A DNA stretch of 64,000 nt, taken from an uncultured bacterium. Lineage in GTDB: Bacteria; Verrucomicrobiota; Lentisphaeria; Oligosphaerales; Oligosphaeraceae. Position numbers and translations under genes: made by a program. The notes beneath the pieces are model-generated. The model did no database searches and was not told where the DNA came from. It saw nothing but the letters and a program-made list of their open reading frames with translations. This document shows, one piece after another, positions 42,456 through 50,967 of the stretch. The stretch is taken from the NCBI GenBank assembly GCA_902776645.1, contig CACYQT010000003.1, positions 1-64,000 on the forward strand, written 5' to 3'. Numbering within the stretch: the stretch's first letter is position 1; every line of letters begins with the position of its first letter.

Positions 42456-44474
42456 TTACTGCATTTGCGCATTCCAATTCGAGACGATCTTCAGCCTGTC
42501 GCCGTACGCCTTGTACAAGTCAGGCAGATCAAACGACTTCAGCACGGCCCACGGCATCATGGCGGACGGCCATGACGGAACCGGACAGTCCGTCCACTCC
42601 TGGAAGGATTTCGGCGTGTCCGCCAGCGTCACATCGACGACGGCGTCGTCGAGCATGCCCGCGAACGCCGCAATGATCGCGCCCTGCCCACGGCCGCTGA
42701 GATGGATCTTCTTCGCGCCTTCGGCCTTCAGAAGTTGCATCGTCCGCAGCACGTCATAGACGCGCCGCCCGAGATAGCTTTCGCCGAACATCAGCCCGAA
42801 GCAGTGCATCATGTAGTCCATGCCGTACGACTGGAAGAAACCGCCGTACGGCTCCTCCGGCATGGATTCGCCAAGTCCGCGGACATCAACGGCATACAAC
42901 ACGCCATCGGCGTTCACGCCCTTCATGAAATCGCTTTCGTTCGCATCCACTTCGACGGATGTGTGCGGCAGATACAGCCAGACTTCCTCCTCCACGTCCA
43001 GCGAGTTCGCCAGACCGCCGTTCACCATGCGTTTCCGCATGATGGCGCGGACGCTGCCTTCCGTCTCCACGGCGTAGCGCGCCCATGTCTTGCCGGCGAC
43101 CTTCAACGCTCGCGGAACTCGGAAATGCGGCGGCTCGACGGGAACTTCCGGCAATTGCAACACATTGCCCAAAAGCGTCTTCCATCCATTCGCGGCGATG
43201 GGCTTCCGCGCCGCCGCCAACGCGGCGGCTTTCTCGCGGATGATGTCCTGTATCGGCGTCGACCCCGCCTTCACAACGTTCTTCTCCGGCAGGACGGCCA
43301 GCGTATCCTGCGATTCCAGAACAGGATCCATGAAGACCTGCTCGCCTTCCATTCCGCTGACGCGGCGGAAGAAGCCGACCATCGCGTCTTGATTGTGCTT
43401 CGAATAGCCATGCTGCGTCGGGCCGATGAACAGCTCCACCTTGTCCTCCGCGCTGAACAGCTTGTAGAACGCCTTCAGATCCGCATACGCCTCCTTCAGA
43501 CCGCGGCGTTCGAAAAAGTCATAACGCTGTCCGAGCAGCATGACCGGTTTCGGAGCCTGCGTGTACATCAGATCGACCATCTCCAAACCCGCGCCGATCA
43601 CGCCCGGAGGGCACTGCTCCGCATCCGTCGGCAATTCGTTCTCCAGATTCGTCAAAAAGCTTGTCACATGGCAACTTGGAGCGCACATCGTCAGACGCGG
43701 CTCGTTCGCCCAGATCCATTCCGACAGCGTGCCGCCGCCGGAATTGCCCGTCATGCCGACGCGATTCGGATCGACTTCCGGCCGCGACAGCAGGACATCC
43801 AATGCGCAACGGCCGTCCCATACGCGCCATCCGCAGAAATTCTCGCCGAGCAGCTCCAGCTGCTTGCCCATAACGTTATGCGCGTCGCACAAGCCTTTTC
43901 CGACGCCGCGATTTTCCAAATTCACATACTGGTCGCGTTCGCCCTGCTGGATCGGATCATAAAGCAAAACGACGAATCCGTTCTTCGCAAGACGCACGCT
44001 GAACGACTGATACGTATCCGTCGCCTTGCCCTCGATCCCGTGCCCGCAGGATCCCAAAACGGCCGGTGCCTTTCCTTTCAGGCCATCCGGAATGTACAAA
44101 TCGGCCGTCACACGGAAGTTCGGACGGCTGTTGAAGGAAACCTTCTCAATGCGGTAGCCGTCGCGTTGCAATGTCTCGCCATATTGGATGTCCAACGGAA
44201 CTCGTTCAGGCCAAGGGCCGAACGCCTTATCGACAACGCTGCGGACATATTGCCGGTAGGCGATGGCGTCCTCCTTCGTCTTCAGTTTCGACAACCGTTC
44301 GTGGCGCTCCGCGCGCATCGCCCGCAACCGCTCCACGTAGTAATCCAACACCATGTGACCATAGCCGTTCTTTTCCATTTTCTTTTCTCCCAAGGCCGTC
44401 GAAACCAACAATAAGATGAATATTATACTATATGGTAATATGTTTTTACTGTTTGCGCTCATTCGTTTACACAT
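42456..44474 (-). CDS. Two-domain alpha/beta hydrolase (acetyl-xylan-esterase-like)
   Basis: A 672-residue exported protein with a signal peptide (ILPYSIIFILLLVSTALG). The first hydrolase domain (about 95-380) has the nucleophile in GMTGNSGGG (S245), the oxyanion segment GSCGHG and a C-terminal histidine in QHGYSK. The second (about 420-670) repeats the fold with GRGQGAIIAAF in place of a clear serine elbow, so it is probably inactive. Such double-domain esterase-like proteins are frequent in PVC secretomes near glycan enzymes and may deacetylate xylan or pectin. Two ATGs, at 44474 and 44462, are possible starts. Confidence 0.88.
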   Translation of the reverse strand: MCKRMSANSKNILPYSIIFILLLVSTALGEKKMEKNGYGHMVLDYYVERLRAMRAERHERLSKLKTKEDAIAYRQYVRSVVDKAFGPWPERVPLDIQYGETLQRDGYRIEKVSFNSRPNFRVTADLYIPDGLKGKAPAVLGSCGHGIEGKATDTYQSFSVRLAKNGFVVLLYDPIQQGERDQYVNLENRGVGKGLCDAHNVMGKQLELLGENFCGWRVWDGRCALDVLLSRPEVDPNRVGMTGNSGGGTLSEWIWANEPRLTMCAPSCHVTSFLTNLENELPTDAEQCPPGVIGAGLEMVDLMYTQAPKPVMLLGQRYDFFERRGLKEAYADLKAFYKLFSAEDKVELFIGPTQHGYSKHNQDAMVGFFRRVSGMEGEQVFMDPVLESQDTLAVLPEKNVVKAGSTPIQDIIREKAAALAAARKPIAANGWKTLLGNVLQLPEVPVEPPHFRVPRALKVAGKTWARYAVETEGSVRAIMRKRMVNGGLANSLDVEEEVWLYLPHTSVEVDANESDFMKGVNADGVLYAVDVRGLGESMPEEPYGGFFQSYGMDYMMHCFGLMFGESYLGRRVYDVLRTMQLLKAEGAKKIHLSGRGQGAIIAAFAGMLDDAVVDVTLADTPKSFQEWTDCPVPSWPSAMMPWAVLKSFDLPDLYKAYGDRLKIVSNWNAQMQ

Positions 44475-44476
44475 TC

Positions 44477-44506
44477 GCTTTAAGCTTTAAGCTTTAAGCT
44501 TTTAGC
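44477..44506. repeat. Heptamer array, unit AGCTTTA
   Basis: Four units ending exactly at the stop codon (44507-44509) of the HD-CoaD gene and overlapping the leader of the esterase gene. Confidence 0.9.
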
Positions 44507-45598
44507 TCATCCAAACATTTCTTCAATGCTCTGGCCGAAATAATCGAATTTCTTCGGATAGTAAATCTCGTCGCGATTGCCGACGTTGAAACGGTGCAGG
44601 CCGTTCAGCATCGAACTGCTGACATGCTCAAGCCGTTTGTCACAAGGGATATAGACAGACTGCGTGCCGGGCCGCATCTCCTGCATGTAGCACAGCTGGT
44701 TCATTTCGTAGTCCAGATCGTAGCCGTTCCTCAAGCCCCTCACCAACGTCACGTCGCAGAATTTCGACTCCTGCTCCATCAGATCGACCATCAGCTGATC
44801 GCAATAGACGACTTCATGGAACGGCAGGATCTTCTCCAGTTTCACGTCCCGCTGGACGTTTTTCGCAGGGTTGATACCGACCACCACGATCACTTTGTCG
44901 AACATTTTCTCCGCCTTCTCCAGAATCGACAAGTGCCCGATATGGAACGGGTTGAACGTGCCCGCATAGATGCCGACGCGCGGCCGCCGCCGTTCCAGAT
45001 ACTCCACGAGGAAGTCGATCGTCGCCTTGCACTGCGGGAAGCGTTTCGGGAACCGCTGGAAGAACGCGCTGCGCCCTTTGCGGTAATCCACCATGTTCAG
45101 ATACTGGAACTCGCGGAAGATCTGGAATTCGTATTCCAGCAGATCGACGTAGTTTCCACGGATGATGACCTGGCAGTCGTACTGATGGAAACGCGCCGCC
45201 ATCTCCGTCGGCGCATCCTGCGTTTCCGTCGCCTTGATGGTCTGCCGAATCAAATCCGCCACGTTCGCGGGCAGCGGATTGCCCAGACGCGACATGATGA
45301 AATCGAACGCCTCGACGGACTTGTCTTCGCTGTCGTGGTCCTGCGGATACCAGACGACATCGTGGAACAGCGCCGTGATGAGCAGCTGCGCCGCCATGAT
45401 CTCGTCGTCCCACGATTCCTTGCGGATGCTTTCGCAGATATTCAGAAGATGCTGCAGCGTATGGAAATAGCGATGCGGCTGGCTATAGGCGGCGAACACC
45501 TTGTCCAGCCATTCGCCTTCATAGTCCAGACGATAGTAGTTGCGTTCCGCAAGCAACTCGCGAATCCGCTGTTCCGTCTCTTTCACGTTCATGTCCAT
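44507..45598 (-). CDS. coaD: HD-domain hydrolase fused to pantetheine-phosphate adenylyltransferase
   Basis: A 363-residue fusion. Residues 1-200 are a small HD-superfamily protein (COG4339-like): YFHTLQHLLNI supplies the first histidines (H46, H50) and LFHDVVWYPQDHDSEDKS the HD pair (H79, D80). Residues 205-363 are CoaD, the fourth step of CoA synthesis: nucleotide-binding loop YAGTFNPFHIGH (211-222), LVRGLRNGYDLDYE (286-298), and HVSSSMLNGL. CoaD alone is normally about 160 residues, so the HD part is extra. The frame is continuous. It starts 16 bases after the amidohydrolase gene ends. Metal-dependent hydrolysis by the HD half is inferred; its substrate is unknown. Confidence 0.94.
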   Translation of the reverse strand: MDMNVKETEQRIRELLAERNYYRLDYEGEWLDKVFAAYSQPHRYFHTLQHLLNICESIRKESWDDEIMAAQLLITALFHDVVWYPQDHDSEDKSVEAFDFIMSRLGNPLPANVADLIRQTIKATETQDAPTEMAARFHQYDCQVIIRGNYVDLLEYEFQIFREFQYLNMVDYRKGRSAFFQRFPKRFPQCKATIDFLVEYLERRRPRVGIYAGTFNPFHIGHLSILEKAEKMFDKVIVVVGINPAKNVQRDVKLEKILPFHEVVYCDQLMVDLMEQESKFCDVTLVRGLRNGYDLDYEMNQLCYMQEMRPGTQSVYIPCDKRLEHVSSSMLNGLHRFNVGNRDEIYYPKKFDYFGQSIEEMFG

Positions 45599-45614
45599 AT
45601 TCTTTTGATATCTC

Positions 45615-46619
45615 TCACAATTTCACGCTGCCGAACAACCGCGCGGCGTTTTCGTACAATAGGGCGTTGATCTGCTTCTCCGTCAGGCCGCAATCCAGAA
45701 TGGCGCGCAGTTGCTCATAGTAGAACGTCGTGAATTCGCAGGCGGCCTCCGCGTCGTAGATGGCCGTGCCGATGCGGTAGTCCTCCGCCATGAGATAGGC
45801 GTATTGGTTGTTGATTTCCACGGACTTGCCGTGCAGCCACGCGATCGGCGCGTCGGAACCGAAGACGATGCGGTCGTTCGGGAAATGGTCGAAGGCGTAT
45901 TTCAGCACGCCCATGTGGTTGACCATCGCCGTGTCCAGCCATGCGTTCGGGCATTCCGCCAATTTGTCCAGCATGCCGATGACATTCTGCATGTAGTATG
46001 CGCGGCCGATATGCGCGAAGATGAACGTGGCGTTCGGCGCCTTGCGGCAGAGTTCGGGCATCTGCGTTTGGTTCAGCGGATCCGCCAGACGCTGCTTGCG
46101 CGGGATGTGGACGGTCGCGATCATCTTGCGGCGGTTCAGCACCTCCAGCTGTTCGTCCGTGAACATTTCGCGGACTTCCACGTCGCTTTCCTTCTTGCCG
46201 TACGCCGCGCCAGCCAGGCCCGGATACGGCTTCACGCCGACCAGTTTATAGTCAACCAGCCGCCGTTCAAGCGTTTCCGCCGAATCCAGCGGCGACACGA
46301 CCGCCATCGAATAGATTTTCTTGTTGTCGTGGTACGGAATGTCCTTTTCGCGGTCCGCCGCGGGATTGACGGAGCCGAAGCAGTTGAACGTCACATCGAT
46401 GCCCGGCAGCAGCTTCTTGTACATTTCGACGCAGAATTCGCTGCGATGCTCGCCGCCGAATTTCTGGTAGCACGACTTCTCCCCCAAGCTGAAGCCTTCG
46501 GGGAAACAGTCTTTGTTGAACACATGCACATGCGCGTCAAAGAGCTTCTTCGGCAGACGCGGCGCCAATTCCTCCGCAAACACCTTGCGGTCCATGTCTG
46601 AAACGAGTGGATACTGCAT
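45615..46619 (-). CDS. Amidohydrolase-2-family TIM-barrel hydrolase
   Basis: A 334-residue protein, started at the ATG at 46619 with AAGGAAAG before it. It is an amidohydrolase-related TIM barrel: DAHVHVF near residue 28 (metal-binding HxH), ATVHIPRK, FIFAHIGRAYY (H) and the catalytic aspartate in RIVFGSDAPIAW. No signal peptide. Relatives include uronate isomerase-like, decarboxylase and lactonase enzymes, so a role in sugar-acid breakdown is plausible. It lies 16 bases before the HD-CoaD gene. Confidence 0.9.
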   Translation of the reverse strand: MQYPLVSDMDRKVFAEELAPRLPKKLFDAHVHVFNKDCFPEGFSLGEKSCYQKFGGEHRSEFCVEMYKKLLPGIDVTFNCFGSVNPAADREKDIPYHDNKKIYSMAVVSPLDSAETLERRLVDYKLVGVKPYPGLAGAAYGKKESDVEVREMFTDEQLEVLNRRKMIATVHIPRKQRLADPLNQTQMPELCRKAPNATFIFAHIGRAYYMQNVIGMLDKLAECPNAWLDTAMVNHMGVLKYAFDHFPNDRIVFGSDAPIAWLHGKSVEINNQYAYLMAEDYRIGTAIYDAEAACEFTTFYYEQLRAILDCGLTEKQINALLYENAARLFGSVKL

Positions 46620-46700
46620 TGATTTCTTTCCTTTGTTATTGTTAATTGCTAATTGTTTATTGAAAAAAGATTTAGAGCTTCCGCATGACATCCTTTTCAT

Positions 46701-46877
46701 TCGCGAAGCGATGAACAACCGCCGAGCAGACGGAGGCCGTCTTGATCTTCAGCAATCCATCATCTCATGCTTGCATAAAATCATCAGCACTACGGCCGAC
46801 GTCTGCGAGGCTTTTCTGTGTAATCCGTGTATTCTGTGGTTCAAAATTTTCGTGTCCTTTCGTGCTTTTCGTGGTTA
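46701..46877 (+). repeat. Dispersed structured element, copy B
   Basis: Same order as copy A. The arms are GCAGACGGAGGCCGT (46726-46740) and ACGGCCGACGTCTGC (46792-46806). At two stem positions the C-G pairs of copies A and C are A-T pairs here. The tail continues further (TTCGTGTCCTTTCGTGC, TTCGTGGTT) than in copy A. With flanks it fills the 276-base gap between the amidohydrolase and FGGY genes, where no gene is seen. Confidence 0.8.
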
Positions 46878-46895
46878 AACAAAAATTGCAAGTTA

Positions 46896-48065
46896 TTAAT
46901 CGTTAATTGATTGCGCCGCCAGCATCGCCGCGCCAACGGCTCCCGCCTGCTTCGCGAACGGCGACGCCTCAACCTCCAATTCCAGCCGTTCCGCGAGGAA
47001 ATGACGCCATCCCGCCCCTTCGGACGGGCCGCCCACCATCACGAGACGGCGCGGCCGCCCTTCCAGACGCGCCTTGAACTTGTCGATCGTCTCCAGCATC
47101 GTCTTCCGCGCTTCGCCGTCTTCCGTCAACGCCATGTCGTTGAACAACTTGTAGCGGTCGTCGCCTTTTCCGGCCAGCCGCACGATCGTCTCCTCCAACG
47201 ACAGGCCGATCCGCGCAATCGAGAAGATTTCGCCCCATGGCCCGCCACGGGACGAAAGGAACGGATCGCACAGATATCCTTTGCGCACACGGCGTTCCGG
47301 AATCGGTGTGAAACCGACCCACGACGTGCCGCACGAAACCAAAACCTCTCCGGGCTTCGTCACATGGACGGCCCGCGCGGCGGACGGATGGTCGAACGAT
47401 CCTGTCGCGATGACCGTCTTCTCCGTCAGATTGCCGCCGGCCAGTTCGGGCTTCAGCGTACCAATCGCCGTTCCAGGCGGATACAACGGCGACAGTTGCG
47501 AAGCGGACACGCCCGCCGCCGCTAGCAGCGACGGCGCGTATTCGCCCTTCGCCTGGTCTTGCAGGAAAAACGGCGTCGCCGACGAATGGTCCAGCCCGCG
47601 CTTTCCGCACAGCAGGAACGCCAGCCAGTCATTGTTCATGAACAGCTGTCCGCTGTTGCCGAACACTTCCGGACAGTTCGCCTTGAACCATGCGCAATGG
47701 ACCAGCGGAAAACCGCCGTTCCACGGCCAGCCGACCAGTTCGTGCAAATCAATCGGCGCGATGGGCGACGGCCGTTTATCCAACCAGCTGATAATGTTCG
47801 TCTTAGGCGTACCGTCCGGCGTTGCGACCAGCGTGTTGCCGCTGGCGGCGGCCATCGCGATGGCCGCCACGGGTTCGTCCGAAGCCGCCGCCAATTCGCG
47901 GATCAGCGACAGGCAGTCCGCCCAATGGGCCTGCGGCGCGATCTCCACTTTTTCGCCGTCGCGGATGAACGTCACTTCCCGTGCGCCTTCCGCCACGATT
48001 TTCTCACCGTCGAACAGCACGCCTTTCAACGCGCTCGTACCTAAATCCAATCCGATTGTTTTCAT
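46896..48065 (-). CDS. FGGY-family carbohydrate kinase
   Basis: A 389-residue kinase of the FGGY family, rather short (usual length is near 480-500). It has the N-terminal phosphate loop GLDLGTSALKGVLFD, the substrate region IISWLDKRPSP, ATGSFDHPSAARAV and the C-terminal adenosine loop VMVGGPSEGAGWRHFLAERL. The final GAVGAAMLAA is typical. A xylulokinase- or gluconokinase-like substrate is likely. It is complete in frame; the missing 100 residues are in lobe loops. No sugar transporter is adjacent. No clear ribosome-binding site precedes the start. Confidence 0.9.
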   Translation of the reverse strand: MKTIGLDLGTSALKGVLFDGEKIVAEGAREVTFIRDGEKVEIAPQAHWADCLSLIRELAAASDEPVAAIAMAAASGNTLVATPDGTPKTNIISWLDKRPSPIAPIDLHELVGWPWNGGFPLVHCAWFKANCPEVFGNSGQLFMNNDWLAFLLCGKRGLDHSSATPFFLQDQAKGEYAPSLLAAAGVSASQLSPLYPPGTAIGTLKPELAGGNLTEKTVIATGSFDHPSAARAVHVTKPGEVLVSCGTSWVGFTPIPERRVRKGYLCDPFLSSRGGPWGEIFSIARIGLSLEETIVRLAGKGDDRYKLFNDMALTEDGEARKTMLETIDKFKARLEGRPRRLVMVGGPSEGAGWRHFLAERLELEVEASPFAKQAGAVGAAMLAAQSIND

Positions 48066-48094
48066 ACCACTTTAATCTTTTTATTTTTCTTATC

Positions 48095-48184
48095 TCTCTA
48101 GCTTTCCTAATATTCTAGATATTCTAGATATTCTAGATCCTCTAGATTTTCTAGGATTGCTCAATTTCCAGTACTTCCAGTACA
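48095..48184. repeat. CTAGATATT and TTCCAGTAC tandem arrays
   Basis: Three 9-base CTAGATATT units with degenerate neighbours, then two TTCCAGTAC units that end at the rfbD stop codon (48185-48187). Confidence 0.85.
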
Positions 48185-49024
48185 CTACATTTCCGCCATG
48201 AACTCCCGTAGCGCATCCTGCCAATGCGGCATCGGCGGCAAGCCGCTCCGCGCCAACGCCGCCTTCTCCAACGCCGAATTGGCGGGACGATGCGCAGGCC
48301 GCGGGAACTCGGCCGTCGTACACGGCACGACCTCCTGTTTCACGCCTGCGACGCGGAAGATCTCCTTCGCGTAGTCATACCATGTCGTCTCGCCTTCGCA
48401 TGTCAAATGCATGACGCCACACAAGTCAGTCCGTTCCAACAGCATCCGAAGATGCCGCGCCACCGCGACGGCGGATGTCGGATTCCCACGCTGGTCGTTC
48501 ACGACCTTCAGCGTCGGACGCGTCCCGTCCGCCAGCTTCAGCATCGTATGGAGGAAACTCGGCCCGCCGTCGCCATAGAGCCATGCCAGCCGCAGAATCA
48601 GATGGTTCGAGCAGAATTCGCGGATGGCGTTTTCGCCAGCGAGCTTGCTCGCGCCATAGACGGTCTGCGGATCCGGTTCGTCAGTCTCAAGATAAGCGGT
48701 CGGCTTGTCGCCATGGAACACATAATCCGTCGAAATCGCAATGAGCCTTTTACCAAGCGTTTGACACGCCTTCGCGACGTTCGCGCTGCCTGTTTCATTG
48801 ATGAGAAACGCGCGTTCCCGCTCCGTTTCGCACAAATCAACCTGCGTCATCGCCGCGCAATGGACGACGGCGTCCACGTCCGCCGCGGCAATCGCCTCCT
48901 GGACGGCATCCACCTGCGTGATGTCGCATTCCGGCAAGTCTCCGACGACGATTTCCACATCCGTGAGCACACGCCGCAACGTGCGTCCCAGCATGCCTTT
49001 ACCGCCTGTCACGAAAATCTTCAT
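48185..49024 (-). CDS. rfbD: dTDP-4-dehydrorhamnose reductase
   Basis: A 279-residue extended short-chain dehydrogenase that makes dTDP-L-rhamnose, the last step of that pathway. It opens with FVTGGKGMLGRTL (NAD(P)-binding), has VVHCAAMTQVD, the catalytic set ISTDYVFHG and YGASKLAGE (Y-x3-K), and the C-terminal RPANSALEK. The start overlaps the GT2 stop by four bases. rfbC is at 52735 in a separate operon and rfbA/rfbB are not in the window, so the pathway is split. Confidence 0.96.
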   Translation of the reverse strand: MKIFVTGGKGMLGRTLRRVLTDVEIVVGDLPECDITQVDAVQEAIAAADVDAVVHCAAMTQVDLCETERERAFLINETGSANVAKACQTLGKRLIAISTDYVFHGDKPTAYLETDEPDPQTVYGASKLAGENAIREFCSNHLILRLAWLYGDGGPSFLHTMLKLADGTRPTLKVVNDQRGNPTSAVAVARHLRMLLERTDLCGVMHLTCEGETTWYDYAKEIFRVAGVKQEVVPCTTAEFPRPAHRPANSALEKAALARSGLPPMPHWQDALREFMAEM

Positions 49025-49932
49025 CTGTCAGCCCCCCGCAGTTTTCGTTTCAAAATCGCCAGCTTGACCAATCCGACGCGGATCCATTGGGAGACACGCA
49101 GCAGCCCCATCATCAGCGCCGAACTCTTTTCATATTTGCCGAAAAACAACCGCTGCCCGAACAATTCGCAATTCAGCAGCAACAGATTCGGCGCCTTCTT
49201 CGATGTCGTGTTCCCCACGAAATGACGGATCGACACCGATGCGTCGTAGTACGCCTGCCGTCCGATTTTCCGCAATCGTTCGCTCAGCAGTTCCTCTTCC
49301 CAATACAGAAATGTCTCGGGATCAAAACCGCCGACCGCCTGAAAATCCGTCGTCCGCACCATGTGGAAGCACCCTCCCACGATGTTCACGAATTCGGATT
49401 TCCGTTCACGTTCCTTCCACAGCCAGAACCGCTTCGCGCCGAACAACGGTTCGCCGATGTTGCGGCGGATGTAATATCCGATCTGCGGCTTTTCATAGCC
49501 TGGCCCTTGCAGATTTCCCTTCAAATCAATGACTTTCGGACCAAGACAACCAATTTCGGGAATCTCGTCCATCCTGTGGCTCAGCACATCGACCACATCC
49601 GACGAGATGAACTCGATGTCGTCGTTGCTGAACAGAAGTTTGTCCGTATCCGGAAAATTGCGCGTCAGAAATTCCGCGCCCAGATTGTTGCCGCGGGCAT
49701 AACCGAGATTCTCCTCGACATGCAAGACGAACAGGCTTCCATCCGCCACCGTGTCCGTCGCCGTCACGACGGCGACGCCCAGCTCGGCGGCAAGCCGTTC
49801 CGCATGGGCGCGTTCGCTGCCCGTATCGACAATCAGCGTGCGATGCGGCACGCCAATCTTCGGCAGTTCATTCCGCACATACGCAAGGACTTGCTCATGC
49901 GATTTGTAGATGAGAACGACGATTCCGACCAT
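49021..49932 (-). CDS. Family 2 glycosyltransferase (rhamnosyltransferase-like)
   Basis: A 303-residue GT2 enzyme. It shows VVLIYKSHEQVLAYV at the start, the segment ENLGYARGNNLG, the DxD-like FSNDDIEF, VGGCFHMVRTTDFQAVGGFDPETFLYWEEELLSERL and a C-terminal membrane-proximal helix. GT2 rhamnosyl and related transferases of O-antigen synthesis have this layout, and overlap with rfbD supports rhamnose as donor sugar. The acceptor is unknown. It follows the secreted propeller gene by three bases and probably shares its promoter. Confidence 0.93.
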   Translation of the reverse strand: MVGIVVLIYKSHEQVLAYVRNELPKIGVPHRTLIVDTGSERAHAERLAAELGVAVVTATDTVADGSLFVLHVEENLGYARGNNLGAEFLTRNFPDTDKLLFSNDDIEFISSDVVDVLSHRMDEIPEIGCLGPKVIDLKGNLQGPGYEKPQIGYYIRRNIGEPLFGAKRFWLWKERERKSEFVNIVGGCFHMVRTTDFQAVGGFDPETFLYWEEELLSERLRKIGRQAYYDASVSIRHFVGNTTSKKAPNLLLLNCELFGQRLFFGKYEKSSALMMGLLRVSQWIRVGLVKLAILKRKLRGADR

Positions 49933-49935
49933 CGG

Positions 49936-50805
49936 TTATTCATTCTCCAAAATGATGACGCCGTGCAGCGTTCCCGCCAGCTTCGCGTCATGCCATGTCC
50001 AGACGATCTTGCCGTCGGGCGCGAACATCAAGAGCTGCTGGCCTTTTTCGCTGTCGTTCGCGCCATGGCCCGTCCAGTTGCTGACGACAATCGAGCCGTC
50101 CTTCAGAATCTCCATGCCCGCGAAGAAGCCCGACACGATGCCGCGCGCCTTTTCGTCGTCCTTCACATGCAGGCGGCGGATTTCCTTCCCGTCCGTGTCG
50201 AACTCCACGATGGAACCGCCGTAACCGCTGGAAACCAACAGGTTGCCATTCGGAAGACGTTCGCCTTGATACACATGGCGACCGCCCGGAATTTTCGTCT
50301 CGCGGATGACCTTTCCCGTCATATCGACTTCCGTCAACGTGTCCTCCGGCCCGCCGAAATACATCGTGCCGACGCCGCTTTCGCGCATGAGCCGCAAGCT
50401 GTTACGGCCGGGGAACACCGCCTTGCGCAATACGTTGTCGTTCGCGTCCAGTTCGAAAATCACAGTGCCGCCTTCGCGCAGCGCCGCCAGCAGCGTCTTG
50501 CCGTCCTTCGTGCGACGGCAGGACATCGTCCCGCCGAATTCGTCACGCGCGACCGTTTTCACGATCGTCTTCGTCGGCAGATCCATTTCATAGTAGCCGC
50601 GACGGCCGTTCAGAAGCAGCCTTGTCGGCGACAGCATCTGGTAGTCGCGGCATTTTTCTGGCAGTTTCAGCGCCCAATTCTCCGCCGCGTTCTTTGTGTT
50701 CACGTAGATCAGCTGGCCGCGCGATTCGTCAATGCCCAGAAAACGCACGGGAGCGGCGTATACCACCATCGCCAGCAGCACCAAAAACGCACTAATTTTT
50801 TTCAT
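49936..50805 (-). CDS. Secreted beta-propeller protein (PQQ/NHL-like)
   Basis: A 289-residue exported protein; the ATG at 50805 is preferred (AGGA nine bases before). Signal peptide ISAFLVLLAMVVYAAP. The rest consists of about six propeller-like blades, each with a GxV/DxxGK turn (LLNGRRGYYEMDLPTKTIV, DLTEVDMTGKVIRE, SIVEFDTDGKEIRR, LMFAPDGKIVWTWHD). The last blade and NWTGHG resemble arylsulfotransferase or NHL propellers. It is the first gene of a three-gene envelope-sugar operon (GT2, rfbD). Its ligand is not known. Confidence 0.85.
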   Translation of the reverse strand: MKKISAFLVLLAMVVYAAPVRFLGIDESRGQLIYVNTKNAAENWALKLPEKCRDYQMLSPTRLLLNGRRGYYEMDLPTKTIVKTVARDEFGGTMSCRRTKDGKTLLAALREGGTVIFELDANDNVLRKAVFPGRNSLRLMRESGVGTMYFGGPEDTLTEVDMTGKVIRETKIPGGRHVYQGERLPNGNLLVSSGYGGSIVEFDTDGKEIRRLHVKDDEKARGIVSGFFAGMEILKDGSIVVSNWTGHGANDSEKGQQLLMFAPDGKIVWTWHDAKLAGTLHGVIILENE

Positions 50806-50848
50806 TTCGTCCATCCTGCTTGTTTTTTTGAAACGTTGGTTAATCTTA

Positions 50849-50911
50849 GTAGCGACGGCGTCCCCGCCGTCGGGGGAAAAATCCGATCAACGGCGCAGAC
50901 GCCGTCGTTAC
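50849..50911. repeat. Complete two-hairpin (three-way-junction) repeat
   Basis: Outer arms GTAGCGACGGCG and CGCCGTCGTTAC, with hairpins GACGGCG-TCCC-CGCCGTC and ACGGCG-CAGA-CGCCGT inside, joined by GGGGGAAAAATCCGATCA. It lies in the divergent spacer between the propeller gene and fabG. Half copies are at 3251 (right) and 14080 (left). Confidence 0.75.
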
Positions 50912-50967
50912 TTTACTATACATTATATAACGGCATTTCAAGAAAACAAACCACAAGGAAGTGAATC

